This document shows positions 53,500-64,000 of a stretch of 64,000 bases of DNA, piece by piece. This DNA is from Ascarosepion bandense (Eukaryota; Mollusca; Cephalopoda; Sepiida; Sepiidae). The notes under the pieces are model-generated. The model ran no database searches. It was not told where the DNA came from and worked only from the letters and a program-made list of their open reading frames with translations. The stretch covers positions 489,001 to 553,000 of the forward strand of contig JBBBDQ010001609.1 in the NCBI GenBank assembly GCA_037127315.1, in the 5' to 3' direction. The number at the start of each line of letters is the position of its first letter. Position 1 is the stretch's first letter. Both the position numbers and the translations under genes were made by a program.

Positions 53500-54110
53500 T
53501 TGACACTTGAAAGTTTTGGCGGTAATTCTGAGGAATGGAGAATGCTGTAAAGAAGAAGCAAGTAAACCTCTCTGGAAACACACCGACACATAATATATCT
53601 ACTCCTAGATTTTGTTTTGCTTATTCCAGCCACGAAGCAGTAGTTCTTGTATGCATATACCCGTCTTTCCATAAGAAACGGGAAGGACAAGCAAATATCT
53701 TTTCAAAAGGTGGAATACCCCAGAGTACTGAGGGACAAGAAAATCTTATTGGAAACAAAGTAAAGAGTGCTGGATTGTTATGTGATATCTGTCCTTCTGT
53801 ATAGCAGTGAATGTTGGATGATCTCATCAAAGATGAAGGAGAGGCTTGAGGCAGCAAAAAATGTGGCTCAACAGAAGGATGCTTAGGATACCATGGACCG
53901 AACACGTAAGCAACGATGATGTATTGAAGAGGATGCAAACAAGAAGAAAACTCATACTTAACATCAGGAAGAGACAGCTGAAGTCTCTGGAACACTTAAT
54001 GAGAAAGAAGTGTCTGGAGAATCTAATACTCACAAGACAGACAGATAGAAAAAGAGACAGGGAAAAGCAACACGAGACATATTTGATAGGCTTGAGCAAA
54101 TGAATGGCGG
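53500..54110 (+). pseudogene. LINE-B 3' relic
   Basis: Pieces: SECWMISSKMKERLEAAK (about 53810-53855), MWLNRRMLRIPWTEHVSNDD and ILNIRKRQLKSLEHLMRKKC to LILTRQTDRKRDREK (53846-54065). This is the same C-terminal domain as 49945-50190. The stretch before 53740 is only loosely alignable. Confidence 0.78.
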
Positions 54111-54134
54111 AGCAGGGTTTGGGAGAGGTATCAA

Positions 54135-54442
54135 GATGCGCGTTGTGGTACAGCGAATATCGGCTCGGAACAAGAAATCGGGGAGCCGAGTTCGAATTCC
54201 AGTTGAATTCATTGCATTCACTTACGCGCAAATACCCTTGGGAAAGGTATTAATCCGTTTCTTCCTTCCAATTATGGGTTAAATAACAGGACAGATTGGG
54301 TTCTATAGCCTTCTCTGGCAACCAGTCTACCGCAGAAAGCAATGGCAACCTCCTGCGGGATAATCTTCTGCCCAGTCAGTCATGTCTCTTTCGAGACATG
54401 ATCGCCCAAGCGTGTTTCATGTATGGCACTTAACTGGCTGAC
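54135..54442 (+). mobile_element. SINE1 copy, full length
   Basis: tRNA-like head with box B GAGTTCGAATTCC (54188-54200), full body and the 3' hairpin CATGTCTC/GAGACATG at about 54382-54401, ending GGCACTTAACTGGCTGAC. It begins within 30 bp of the end of LINE-B. Confidence 0.88.
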
Positions 54443-54579
54443 AGACGATTAAATAATTCACTTATGTCTCGTTCCACCTTTTTATTGGCCATCAATATGT
54501 TCCAATTTCAAACCTCACAATTACCACGAGCCTGGTGTACAAAACATTAGTCCAAGGCATTTTAAAGTGAAGTGTATCT

Positions 54580-54592
54580 CTCTCTCACTCAC

Positions 54593-54628
<36 letters not shown>

Positions 54629-54667
54629 ACACACACACACACACACAGAGAGACACACACACACACT
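54580..54667. repeat. (CT)n and (CA)n microsatellite
   Basis: CT run to about 54613, then CA with GAGA interruption. Confidence 0.95.
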
Positions 54668-55009
54668 CTCATTCTTTCTCGCTCTAGCTGCTTACAGTAA
54701 AACGAAAAAAGCTGATTCAATGAATTTAACGTTACAAAATACCAATGAGTAAAATTATCTTATGTATTTGTCCAATGAGCATTATGAAGATATCAGTTCC
54801 TGAACCATTATGCATAGGTTCAAGTGGTTATATTATCAGTGATTACTAATACTTTATTTCATGCGAGTGCATATATTTGTTTGTTGCTTAGGTCTTATCA
54901 GTACTTATTATTTTCAGTGACTTGTTGCCACTTATCAGGCAGCTCTTCCATATCTTTTGAGTAAATATCTGCAGTTTTTAACGCAAAAAATTTTCGACGA
55001 ACTCTTGCA
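54668..55009. other. no recognised feature
   Basis: Nothing supported. Confidence 0.4.
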
Positions 55010-55020
55010 TATATTTTTCA

Positions 55021-55071
55021 TTTCACACTCATGAGCTGAGGTACAGCGAAACAAACTTGTATGTGGCTGAC

Positions 55072-55073
<2 letters not shown>
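55021..55073 (+). ncRNA. diverged hammerhead remnant
   Basis: CTCATGA in place of CTGATGA at 55028-55034, stem II GCTG...CAGC, GAAACA, a degenerate stem III and TGTGGCTGACTATATA at the 3' side. It is clearly related to the hammerhead-SINE family but the core is mutated. Confidence 0.6.
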
Positions 55074-55077
<4 letters not shown>

Positions 55078-55102
<25 letters not shown>

Positions 55103-55131
55103 ATGTGTGTGTGTGTGTGTGTGTGCGCGTG
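55078..55131. repeat. (TG)n microsatellite
   Basis: TG run directly after the hammerhead remnant. Confidence 0.95.
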
Positions 55132-55414
55132 TTCTTCAGTGCTCGAAGACGTGATTTTCCAAAAGAAATAAAGCACTGTTAAAAAGCAAACACGCAACAA
55201 GAGCTTTTATAACTGGTAATACAGTTTAATAATAGGTAGTAAAGAGAATGGACTGGGCTGTTTCCTCCTTTACCCGACCCCTAGCATGACAGGAGGGATA
55301 TATAAAATCATTTTTTCAACAATGATCTGACATTGTCTGATCACGAGGGAAAAATCTCGAAACAAAAATTCCGTGACACAATGTAAACTATATTAATTTT
55401 AAATAAAAAACAAA

Positions 55415-55419
<5 letters not shown>

Positions 55420-55460
<41 letters not shown>
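55420..55460. repeat. (TA)n microsatellite
   Basis: TA run bordering the palindrome. Confidence 0.96.
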
Positions 55461-55465
<5 letters not shown>

Positions 55466-55596
55466 GAAGCTAATGAGCCAGACGAATCTATCTAGGTTTC
55501 ACTTAAACGGATCGTCAGGGAAAGCTGGCCAGCTTTCCCTGACGATCCGTTTAGGTGAAACCTAGGTAGGTTCGTCTGGCTCATTAGCTTCTATTA
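55461..55596. repeat. spacerless 136-bp palindrome
   Basis: Two 68-bp arms meet at AGCTGG/CCAGCT (55528/55529) with only three mismatches by eye. Each arm contains, reading outward from the centre, CCCTGACGATCCGTTTA and GTGAAACCTAGG, which resembles the CTGANGA...GAAA pattern of PLE terminal hammerheads. It is probably an inverted pair of PLE terminal fragments. Confidence 0.93.
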
Positions 55597-55796
55597 AGTT
55601 CGCTCTACCTTTGTATTAAGCGCTTTCTTTTAGATGGTTACTCTTGTCGGGTTTTTTTTTCTTTTTCCTTTGGGCTTTGTGATGATTTCTGTCCGAAGAC
55701 TTTTGACAGACTTTCATGTCCTAAGGTCTTTTTTCTTTTTTAAAACCATGTTTTCCTTCGTTCAAAAGTTTTCGAGGAAGGTTTTCGAGACGAGTA

Positions 55797-55798
<2 letters not shown>

Positions 55799-55832
<34 letters not shown>

Positions 55833-55847
55833 GCGTATGTGCGTATG

Positions 55848-55897
<50 letters not shown>

Positions 55898-55935
55898 GCA
55901 ATTATATATATACGCAATTATATATATATATATTA
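55799..55935. repeat. (TA)n microsatellites
   Basis: Several TA runs with ATACGCAATTATATATATAC repeats. The arrangement matches 50925-51050. Confidence 0.95.
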
Positions 55936-55954
55936 TATTATTTATATATTATAT

Positions 55955-56085
55955 ATGCACGGTACTTATTTCAAAGCGCTCAATAACATTGATAGGGCTA
56001 ACATATTCAGTTGATGTGAGTTTGTGATCCTGGGTTTCACGCTTCGCAAGAGCGTTAAACCCAGGGTCATAAACTCACACCTATC
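55955..56085 (+). repeat. repeat Q copy with terminal hairpin
   Basis: TGCACGGTACTTATTTCAAA through GATCCTGGGTTTCACGCT, then its near-complement AGCGTTAAACCCAGGGTCAT and AAACTCACACC. The hairpin arms span about 56014-56076. Confidence 0.8.
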
Positions 56086-56089
56086 TAAC

Positions 56090-56093
<4 letters not shown>

Positions 56094-56152
<59 letters not shown>
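56094..56152. repeat. (TA)n microsatellite
   Basis: Pure TA run. Confidence 0.97.
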
Positions 56153-56158
<6 letters not shown>

Positions 56159-57664
56159 TTTTATATAGGATTATTCTTTTTTATATGTTTGACTGCTGTA
56201 ATCTAAAAGCAAAAAAAAATCTAGATGAAAAATTATCATTATATTCGGAACAGCATACTTATTTTGGTTGTCACGATTTCGGCCATATTTTTCCAGGTTT
56301 TCGTTCATTATTTATATCATAATCTTTGATATTAAAAAATTATACCCTTTATTATTCAAACCAGCATGCAAGATAATCTGCATCAGTGTCATCTACGACC
56401 TTCAACGAATTTCTTGACATCTCAGGGCTCGGAGCTAATCTGCCAATCAATTTCCACTGTTTTATCATTTGCAAGGTCTTTCTTTTTCTCCCTCAAATCA
56501 AACATATACCCCATTTTTAAGCTTGAAAATTGCAACGTTGATACTGCTATCAACTTTCTTTTCTTTAAAGATATGGTTTTGTAAACTTTCCACATATTCT
56601 GCAATTCTGTCACATTAGAATTTTTCTTGGAGATTTAGTCACGTTGTTTATAAAATTAAATTTAGAAAGTACGGTAACATTCATAAAACCGATGCCACAT
56701 CGTAATATTGACATCCAGGCTATTATAATTTATATTTAGAATATTTCTATTAATCAGTTCATCGAATTTCTAAGAATTAGTCAAACTTTAGTAGCTTATA
56801 AAGTGACAGGCAATATATGCACCAAGTTCAACTTCATTGCTACTATTTTCTCGAACCAAGTTTGTTAAAAGAAAGCATTTTACATAGAATGTTTCTTGAT
56901 ATTTTCTCAATTTCTACATGACCCAGATATATTCAGTAGGGATAATCTCAAGAAAGAATGATAATGTTTTTACTCTAAAGCTGGTATTGACCAACCGTTA
57001 TTAGTAAAACGTTTAGGATATATTTATATTCATGTGGTCAATATATCGTGCGAATTTCAGCTTATAATAGCTGTAATTTTAAGAAAAAATATCAATAACA
57101 TGTTTCGGACTTCTTCAGAGCATTTTCTTATACAAATAAAATTTTATTTTAAGTTCTATAAACAAATTCAAAATATATACAGTATAAGATACAAGTGTGG
57201 GACCTGCCTCTGATTGTTTGAGAATTGCCTGAAAATCGATGGTTGAGTGCTTTTTTTCAAAACTAATTTATTAGTTCCCTCCGAGTTAAAAGCACTTTCT
57301 CTTCGTGAACGGTTTCTTATTATAGATACAATAACAATTATAATTAAATTAACCCATTATTGCATAAAGTTTCCTTAAAATTTCAGCTCTTTTTGTCTAA
57401 TCTAACTTTCTAGCTCATATTACAAGGACTGACGGATTTTAAATTTTAGGTGAACCCCCCCCCCCCCGAAATATAAGCACCCTGCAGTAAAGTATTAAAT
57501 AATTTCAATGTCTAAGCTTAATAGGGGTTCATTAATTTAAAAGAAGGTATGAAACTTATTGATTATTAATCAGAACATTTCAAACTTTTGACCTTTTGAC
57601 TCCTATACATTATATATACATTTGATTAGCACAGTATCCATATACATAAATAAATTGTTATCTC
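56153..57664. other. AT-rich interval with one PLE-like motif
   Basis: On the minus strand near 57122-57100, CTCTGAAGAAGTCCGAAACA resembles the PLE terminal CTGAAGA...GAAAC motif, but no other PLE sequence is recognised. The rest shows nothing. Confidence 0.4.
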
Positions 57665-58150
57665 TTTTATTTTAAGCATTTCACCTCAAAGGAGGCAGTT
57701 TTACTGCCACTGATGCGCAGGGGGTTACATAGGAGGAAAGTGATGAGAAAGAGGAACAGGGTATAGGGGGTGTCAGGAAGGGGATAAAAGTGTGAGAATA
57801 CTGGTGTGATGAGCGTAGACGGAGAAAAGAGCATGAGAGAATGGATGCAAGTCAGTGAGATAAGAGATGACTATTGACCTTACATTTGAATTCTTGGAGA
57901 TTGTAGCTGTCGGGGAAGCAAGTGTACGGAAGAGAATTCCACAGGCGGGAAGTGCGAGAAAAGAAGCTGATAGAGTAAAAGTTGCGATTACATTTTATTG
58001 GTTTCACTGTAAAAGGGTGGGACCTTGTTGCTTGTTTAGTAGTTCGTGTAGATCCATACATAGGGGGCAGCAGTGAGCTAAGTTCATTAAAGTAGAAGCC
58101 GTGAAAGTATATGTCGAAGAAACACAGGGAAGCCACATGACGCCGGTAAG
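57665..58150 (-). pseudogene. LINE-A 3' fragment
   Basis: The minus-strand frame 58136-57852 reads MASLCFFDIYFHGFYFNELS, TRTTKQATRSHPFTVKPIKC, SRTSRLWNSLPYTCFPDSYN and ends FKCKVNSHLLSH with its stop. The 3' UTR follows to 57672. This is among the least damaged C-terminal copies. Confidence 0.9.
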
Positions 58151-58284
58151 CTTATAAATAATATTGTGTCCCTGAAATTCTATAAACTTATTCAGTTTTT
58201 TTTCATATATTTATTTTGTTAAGCGTTTATTAATTCAAAAATAATCATAATTGCAGCAGGTTCTGTTGCTTCCCTCAATACATT

Positions 58285-58580
58285 CAGTCTTCAGTCACTT
58301 TCTCACTGATGTGATGTGGCTTCCCTCTGTCTTTTCTACAAGTATTTTCATGGAAAACTTCTCTGACAAGTTCTTTCCCCTGGTACCCTGATCCTGTGTA
58401 TTTACTCGTACTACTAAATTGGGATCAAGGTCCCACCTTTTTAACGTAGAAATACCTACATGTAACCTCATCTTCTACTGTATCATTTTCCTTTTCTTGC
58501 ACTTCCCTTTTGTGGAACTCACTTCCATTCACTTGCTTGACGTCTTTGAAAGAATATTTGGGAAAATGGTCAATAGTCAC
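58285..58580 (+). pseudogene. LINE-A-like C-terminal fragment, diverged
   Basis: In broken frames, SLTDVMWLPSVFSTSIFMEN, RSHLFNVEIPTCNL and a LWNSLPFTCLTSLKEYLGKM-like end. It faces away from the minus-strand copy at 57665-58150. Confidence 0.65.
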
Positions 58581-58769
58581 GTTTGCAGAATTGTAGAAGA
58601 GCGTTTGATTTGGGCGAACTAAACCCGTAGATGCTTGGTTACGATCTGTACTATTGAAAAAATATTTTGTTCAAGAACTAATAATTCTCTGCATTTATGT
58701 AGATCATTCAAACTTTGTACGACTTGTTTTGATGTATACAAAGAGCTCGTAATTTGTTTGCTTTAAGGT

Positions 58770-59555
58770 CTTTAGACAATGTTTTTAATATTCTATATTG
58801 ATTTCTCTTTTTACGTTCGCAAAAATCTTTTGATCAAATATGACCTTAATGTTTAATCCATTTGTCTTATTAATAGTCTATATTGTTTTCTCTGTTTACG
58901 TTTGCAACAATATTTTGTTCAAATATGTCCATACTGTTCAATCCATTTGTCTTCTTAATATTCTATATTGATTTCTCTGTTTACGTTCGCAACAATATTT
59001 TGTTCAAATATATCCTTACTGTTCAATCCAATTGTCTTCTTAATATTCTATATTGATTTCTCTGTTTACGTTCGCAACAATATTTTGTTCAAATATATCC
59101 TTACTGTTCAATCCAATTGTCTTCTTAATATTCTATATTGATTTCTCTGTTTACGTTCGCAACAATATTTTATTCAAATATATCCTTACTGTTCAATCCA
59201 ATTGTCTTCTTAATATTCTATATTGATTTCTCTGTTTACGTTCGCAACAATATTTTGTTCAAATATATCCTTACTGTTCAATCCAATTGTCTTCTTAATA
59301 TTCTATATTGATTTCTCTGTTTACGTTCGCAACAATATTTTGTTCAAATATATCCTTACTGTTCAATCCAATTGTCTTCTTAATATTCTATATTGATTTC
59401 TCTGTTTACGTTAGCAAAAATATTTTGTTCAAATATGTCTTACACTTTAATCCATTTGTCTTCTTAATATCCTAAATTGTTTTTGCTTTTTACGTTCGCA
59501 ACAATATTTTGTTCAAATATATTCTTACTATTTAATCCATTTGTTTTTCTAATTA
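58770..59555. repeat. 85-bp satellite, nine units
   Basis: Unit starts (TTCTATATTG or variant) fall at 58791, 58876, 58961, 59046, 59131, 59216, 59301, 59386 and 59471, exactly 85 bp apart. The inner five units are nearly identical and the outer ones are more diverged, the usual sign of unequal exchange. There are no spacers or dyads as in CRISPR. Confidence 0.96.
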
Positions 59556-60269
59556 ACTTTTTAAATGCTTTCCAAATCTTTCCTTGTAACATTAATAAAT
59601 CAGTTTTGTATTTTTCTTACCTTAGCAACGTTTTCAATTTCTTTCTAATCATTTATATACAACCTGGAATTGAACATAAATTTGTATTTTTTAAACATTA
59701 TTATAAAATAACAGAATTGATATCCAAAGAATAATTTGTATTCTATAAAATCTAAACTGACTGCTAATGCAAACTTGCTCACAGATCTCTGAAAAATTTA
59801 AACATAAAAAAATACATTTTTTTTGTTTTTTACACAATAACAGTTGTAGCTACAGGCATCACACAATCTACCCGACCCACCTACTGAATGAATAAAGAAA
59901 CTGGATCTGTAAGACAAGGTCAGTGCCTGTCATGTTTGGCGTCGTCATTTTATATTTTGAATTCCTAAAGGAAGTAAACATAAACATGTTGCAAAATAGG
60001 TTCAGCAGATAAAAAAGTTGAAATAATTTTTTTAAATAATTCAAACAGCAAACACTATGTACTATTTTCATGACATTCTTATAGCGTGAGTGGGAATAGT
60101 AAGTAAAACGACTGTTAAATTCAAATTTTACTACTAGTTTTCTGTTGTACAGAAACTAAAGACAAATTCGAAAGTAACATTTTTAAGAAATGTTAAATTT
60201 TTCTTTAGGTTCCAACGTTTCCTTTTGTTCTAAAGAAAATATTGTTCTTCTAATAGCTGTGTTCTTACT
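59556..60269. other. AT-rich interval, nothing recognised
   Basis: No gene is supported. Confidence 0.4.
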
Positions 60270-61396
60270 TGGATGATTCTGTTATGATATTCTGTCATTT
60301 TGGGGAAAGTTCAACAAGGAGCTTCTTGTGAGATTTTTTAACAGTTATAGCATCGGTTGAATAGATCAATTATTGATGTTTAATTTTGTGGATCGTTCGC
60401 TTTTCTTGATTACGTTTCTTGGTCAGTTCTACGATGAGTTTAGTTAAATTTCTCATTTCAATAAACGTTTCTTCTAACATTTTTAAAGAACTTCTTTGTG
60501 CCATGTTCTTTTGATATCTGTAATATTTCTTGAGTTGTTCGACGTGGATTTTTCTCTTGACATTTCTTAAACAGTTCCCGAAGGATTTTGTGAGGTTTTA
60601 TTGGTCTTTTGGTATTGGCTTAGTGTGCTATTTTACAAGAGATCGATTATGAAATTTCTATTGACTTTTCTCTTACTCCTATCTACAAAGCATCCTCCGA
60701 ACTTACTTAGAGGGTTGATGTCAAATCATGAAAACTTTTACCAGGATCACCATTGCAACAATTAAAAAACAACAACTCGATAAGGACTTTCTTTAGTAAA
60801 TGATTAGTCAATTCGACGATGGTTAACTTCTCTGTCGAGGTTTTGGTATTATTTATTGTAACATTCATACGAAAAGCTTTTTCTTGTAGAGTCTAAGGAA
60901 GATATTCTTAATTTACTTGCTGAACAGTTTATTAAATTAATTCTTATGTTACTACTGTGAACTTCTTCAATTTTGGGACAGTTCACAGAATTTTCTGAAT
61001 ATTTTATCTACATTTCGACTAAAACTTTATAACTATTCAACTGCAAATTTTATAAAGAAGCGTTATGTCATTTTGGTTGGTTCGACAAAGAGTTTCCAGT
61101 GAAATTTCTTGTATTCTGCTGCATTAATTTTCTATATAACATTTCAGTTCGACAAATTTTTTGTAATATTTCTTCAAGAATTCTCTGGTCCTGGGCATGA
61201 CAATAAACTGCATCCGGCAGCAAGGCCTCTGATTGGGAGGTTGTGAGGAGCATGGAACCACCTCTTAAGTGCTGTTGTTCCTAGGTCCACCCTGATTCGG
61301 AGTGGTAGCACCTGTTAGAGTCTCAGCTATGGGCAAATAGTTTATCCCGAAACTGAGGTCAAAGCACTATGAAAATGTAAAAATACACTTTTATAG

Positions 61397-61444
<48 letters not shown>

Positions 61445-61872
61445 AGACTTTGATAGAAAAATATATATTTTTGTAAGGAAAATATTACCAACAATATATT
61501 TTTGAAAAAAAAAATTATTACCATAACACATTTTTGAAGGAAAAACATTATTCTCAGCAAAACATTTTTGAATATAAAACTAGAAAACATTTTCAGTTTT
61601 CTAAAATAAAAAAAGAATAAAAACAAAAAATTTCATTAAAATCTTACTAAATCAACCTTCTAACTATAACCGAATATTTAAAAAAAAAGCAAACCTTAAA
61701 ACCCCACCTTTTTGGAATTAAATAAGCCACAGAGGTTGATATGCCGTTAAACAAAATCAAAATCAAACTCAAGAATTCTCCGTGGACTTTGTTCCACTTC
61801 TGGGAAAGTTTGATATGGCTTTTTTCTAAGATAGCTTGGTGAATTTTACAAGGATTTATTTTGTCATTTTTG

Positions 61873-61914
<42 letters not shown>

Positions 61915-62230
61915 GGATTTTTCTTCGACAGACGAGCATTATTCGATGCCATTTTCGAAAATGCAATGACTGTTCTCTTGCGCCAGTTCTTCGGCTGTTT
62001 CACGAGAAGTTCGGTAGCATTTTTTTGATAATTTTACGGAATGCTTTGTGCAATTTCTGGGATAGTTTCATGTAGGTTTCGCTTTGTCATTTTTGGATAG
62101 ACACATATTTGTTACTGTTTATTTAGCAATCTCTCGATAGTTTTCTTTCTTTCTCTACGATTCGCATTTTCCTATTTCGACGCGGATTTTCCTATGTCGT
62201 TTCTTTGACAGTCTATCTTAAATATTGTAC
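60270..62230. repeat. degenerate repeat field with recurring AGTTCGACGA-type motif
   Basis: Variants of AGTTCGACRAGGATTT, usually followed 10-20 bp later by GTGAAATTTCTT-type sequence, occur near 60309, 60422, 60536, 60571, 60810, 61078, 61145 and 61999, with GTCATTTTTGG-type blocks near 60294, 61069, 61862 and 62086. Spacing is irregular, so this may be an ancient minisatellite or satellite. It includes (TA)n at 61400-61440 and a (TCTG)n run of about ten units at 61874-61914. Confidence 0.45.
61715..61770 (+). mobile_element. possible SINE2-type tail
   Basis: GAGGTTGATATGCCGTTAAAC followed by repeated AAAATC units resembles the 3' half of the segments at 8115-8215 and 23835-23948. Confidence 0.35.
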
Positions 62231-62989
62231 AGTTTGTACAGAATTAGACCTCAAAGTTTCCCAGTGAATACCTCAGGGTCAAGAGGAATTCAACTGAGCT
62301 GAAGTTAGAATATTCATACACATTAAAAATTAATGACGGGACATTTTATAAACGCCTGAATCAAAAGATGAAAGGCAGAGTCTCTATCATCATCACAGGA
62401 AGATCGAACGTTCGAAGAAAGACCTGAAACCACATGCCTCTTGATTGGCTGAAGTCCAGAAGTGAAAAATATAGCTATTTTACGTTTGAAAACATTACTC
62501 TATTTTTCTTGCGAAGCGTTGCAAACATAATATTTCACCTCGGTTTGATTTCACATCAATATCACATAAAACCGCTAATCGGAAAAAAAGAACGTATGAA
62601 GTGAATATGTTTAATTAATGAAAAGAAAAATAGTTTTAGTTTAACAGGAAATGTTTAAGGAAAAAGAATCTTACAACCGGACAGCGTTTTTTATCGTTTT
62701 TAATTTAGAAAATATACGAGTGCATTCCTGTTTGTCGTTTGTAACTGTGCCTTTTAATAATCCAGATTTCTTGGATTCACAAAAAAATAGTCAAACGAAA
62801 GATCTGAAATTATTGAGATGAGACAAAAACAATGAATTACATAATGAATTACAAGAAATTACATGAAACGAAAAGAAATAATCCACACAGCCTGAATCTA
62901 AGAGAAATAAACAACGTCTTTTCGATGAGTCACATAAAATTTAATGCTTTTGTACCTCGCCATTAAGTACCTGAGTCTCCTTGTTGATA
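62231..62989. other. no recognised feature
   Basis: Nothing supported. Confidence 0.4.
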
Positions 62990-63520
62990 TCCTATACCTT
63001 TACAAGAACCACGTCAAGCCGAAAATGGAATATTTCTGCTATATTTGGGCAGGAATCATCCAATGTTGAATTTCCCGTCTCGATAGTGTCCAAATGATTT
63101 TAGGTGGCTTCGTGTACGATTGATTATTTTTCTTAGTATAATATTTTCCCCACAGACAAAACGTTACAAGCCTCTCGCTACTCTGTCGCTATTTCCTTAG
63201 TTTCACCAGTTTCTATCCTTGCCCCTAAGACCTGCCATGCTACGCACATTGTAAACAAGCACGCTCATCCTTTTGGTATTCAATCGGGGAGATGTAAGTT
63301 CCAGCTGAGCAGTTTCTTCCCACTAACCGCTACTTTGTGGAACTGACTCCCAAGAGGATACTTCCCCGACCACTATAACCTTGACCTGTTCAAGTCTAGG
63401 TTTAACTATTCCCCACATATCCTCAAAAACTGTGCCCCTTACCGTCTAATCTGTAACCCACTACCTTGAGTGGCTCTTGGGTCTTGCACAGGGTGAACAT
63501 TATTGTAAAAGTTCTAACTC
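62990..63520 (+). pseudogene. LINE-C relic (distant relative of LINE-A)
   Basis: Pieces: LYKNHVKPKMEYFCYIWAG (about 63000-63055), SRLDSVQMI, then VTSLSLLCRYF-like sequence, CHATHIVNKHAHPFGIQSGR and FFPLTATLWN-like sequence, ending HYNLDLFKSRFN. The order equals the LINE-A C-terminus but identity is low, so it is a separate family. There are many frameshifts. Confidence 0.72.
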
Positions 63521-63839
63521 ATAAAAACATTATTAAAGACTCTTGCACATGTTGATGCATTACAGCAGAAGTTAAAGCTGGGTTAACTGAACGATTTAGG
63601 CGTCGTCTCATACGTACCGACAAAGGAAGCTGTCAGACATCATACAGCGTATGTGAGTGGGCATTGTCCTGTTTTCCTCTTGCAGGAGTGGCAGTGTACT
63701 TAAAAAATGGACGCAACATTCTCTCGACATGTGCTAAAAACGAGTAAGAGTTGAAATGATGTCAAGTATTGGACCTATGTCTCGTCATTTTTGAAGATAT
63801 CGCGCTCTGAAATCTAATGAAATGACATGAACTCCTCAG

Positions 63840-63877
<38 letters not shown>

Positions 63878-64000
63878 TTGAGTTATGATAAGGCTTAGTG
63901 CCAAGATGTTTTTTCAGTGGCTTGCTGATAAAAAGGTATTTTGGCAAGCAGAACCCGCTCAGTTAAAATGACAAATTCTTTGCATTAAACCTATCAACGG
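63521..64000. other. no recognised feature apart from a (TA)n tract
   Basis: (TA)n at 63847-63874; a TTTTCCTCTTGCAG string at about 63671 looks like a splice acceptor but no exon can be supported. Confidence 0.4.

Noticed and set aside
58770..59555. Regularly spaced repeats suggesting a CRISPR array
   Set aside because: The whole 85-bp unit is conserved with no unique spacers and the DNA is clearly eukaryotic.
63660..63700. Splice acceptor-like TTTTCCTCTTGCAG suggesting an exon
   Set aside because: No open frame with homology or donor site follows; such strings arise by chance.

Overview
This window looks like intergenic or intronic DNA of an animal, most likely a mollusc and probably a cephalopod. 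The reasons are high AT content, very dense (TA)n/(CA)n/(GATA)n microsatellites, many decayed LINEs, Penelope-like elements (PLEs), tRNA-derived SINEs, Helitrons and mariner relics. The taxon is inferred from general resemblance, not from a diagnostic host gene. I find no host protein-coding gene that I can support. Every recognisable protein segment belongs to a transposable element, and nearly all are broken.

Layout. 1-5 kb: mariner relic, Helitron, SINE1 copies, LINE-D/PLE scraps. 5-9 kb: decayed RTE-like LINE-B, a LINE-A 3' fragment and an unusual hairpin-rich insert (8748-9013). 9.6-10.2 kb: 3' end of a PLE. 11.5-17.6 kb: foldback elements, LINE-A and LINE-D relics, a decayed DDE transposase, many microsatellites. 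18.2 kb: piggyBac-type MITE. 18.9-24.7 kb: SINE1 dimer, LINE-B, PLE-1 with a GIY-YIG domain, a 5S rRNA fragment. 25.5-32.8 kb: LINE-A, a GC-rich unknown element, a tandem pair of hammerhead units, a Helitron, a mariner relic. 33.15-36.33 kb: the longest element, a nearly complete LINE-A with endonuclease and reverse transcriptase. 36.8-45.4 kb: hammerhead units, a nested LINE stack, a 15-bp minisatellite, a Tc1/mariner-type MITE. 46-54.4 kb: PLE pieces (one split by a LINE-A), LINE-B, SINEs. 55-59.6 kb: a spacerless 136-bp palindrome and an 85-bp satellite. 60-64 kb: a degenerate repeat field and one more LINE relic.

The most interesting signal is a repeated short element of about 300 bp that joins a tRNA-like pol III promoter to what folds on paper as a type I hammerhead self-cleaving ribozyme (best copies at 17367-17424, 44692-44749 and 51329-51386, and a tandem pair at 28605-28968). 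The tandem pair has a spacing of about 307 nt between predicted cleavage sites. That is the arrangement of a retrozyme or of hammerhead SINEs such as those of schistosomes: a multimeric transcript would cut itself into unit-length RNA. Independent, more minimal hammerhead-like motifs sit in the PLE terminal regions, as is known for that class. The autonomous LINEs and PLEs are the plausible source of reverse transcriptase for the non-coding SINEs and hammerhead units, but none of the copies in this window looks intact.
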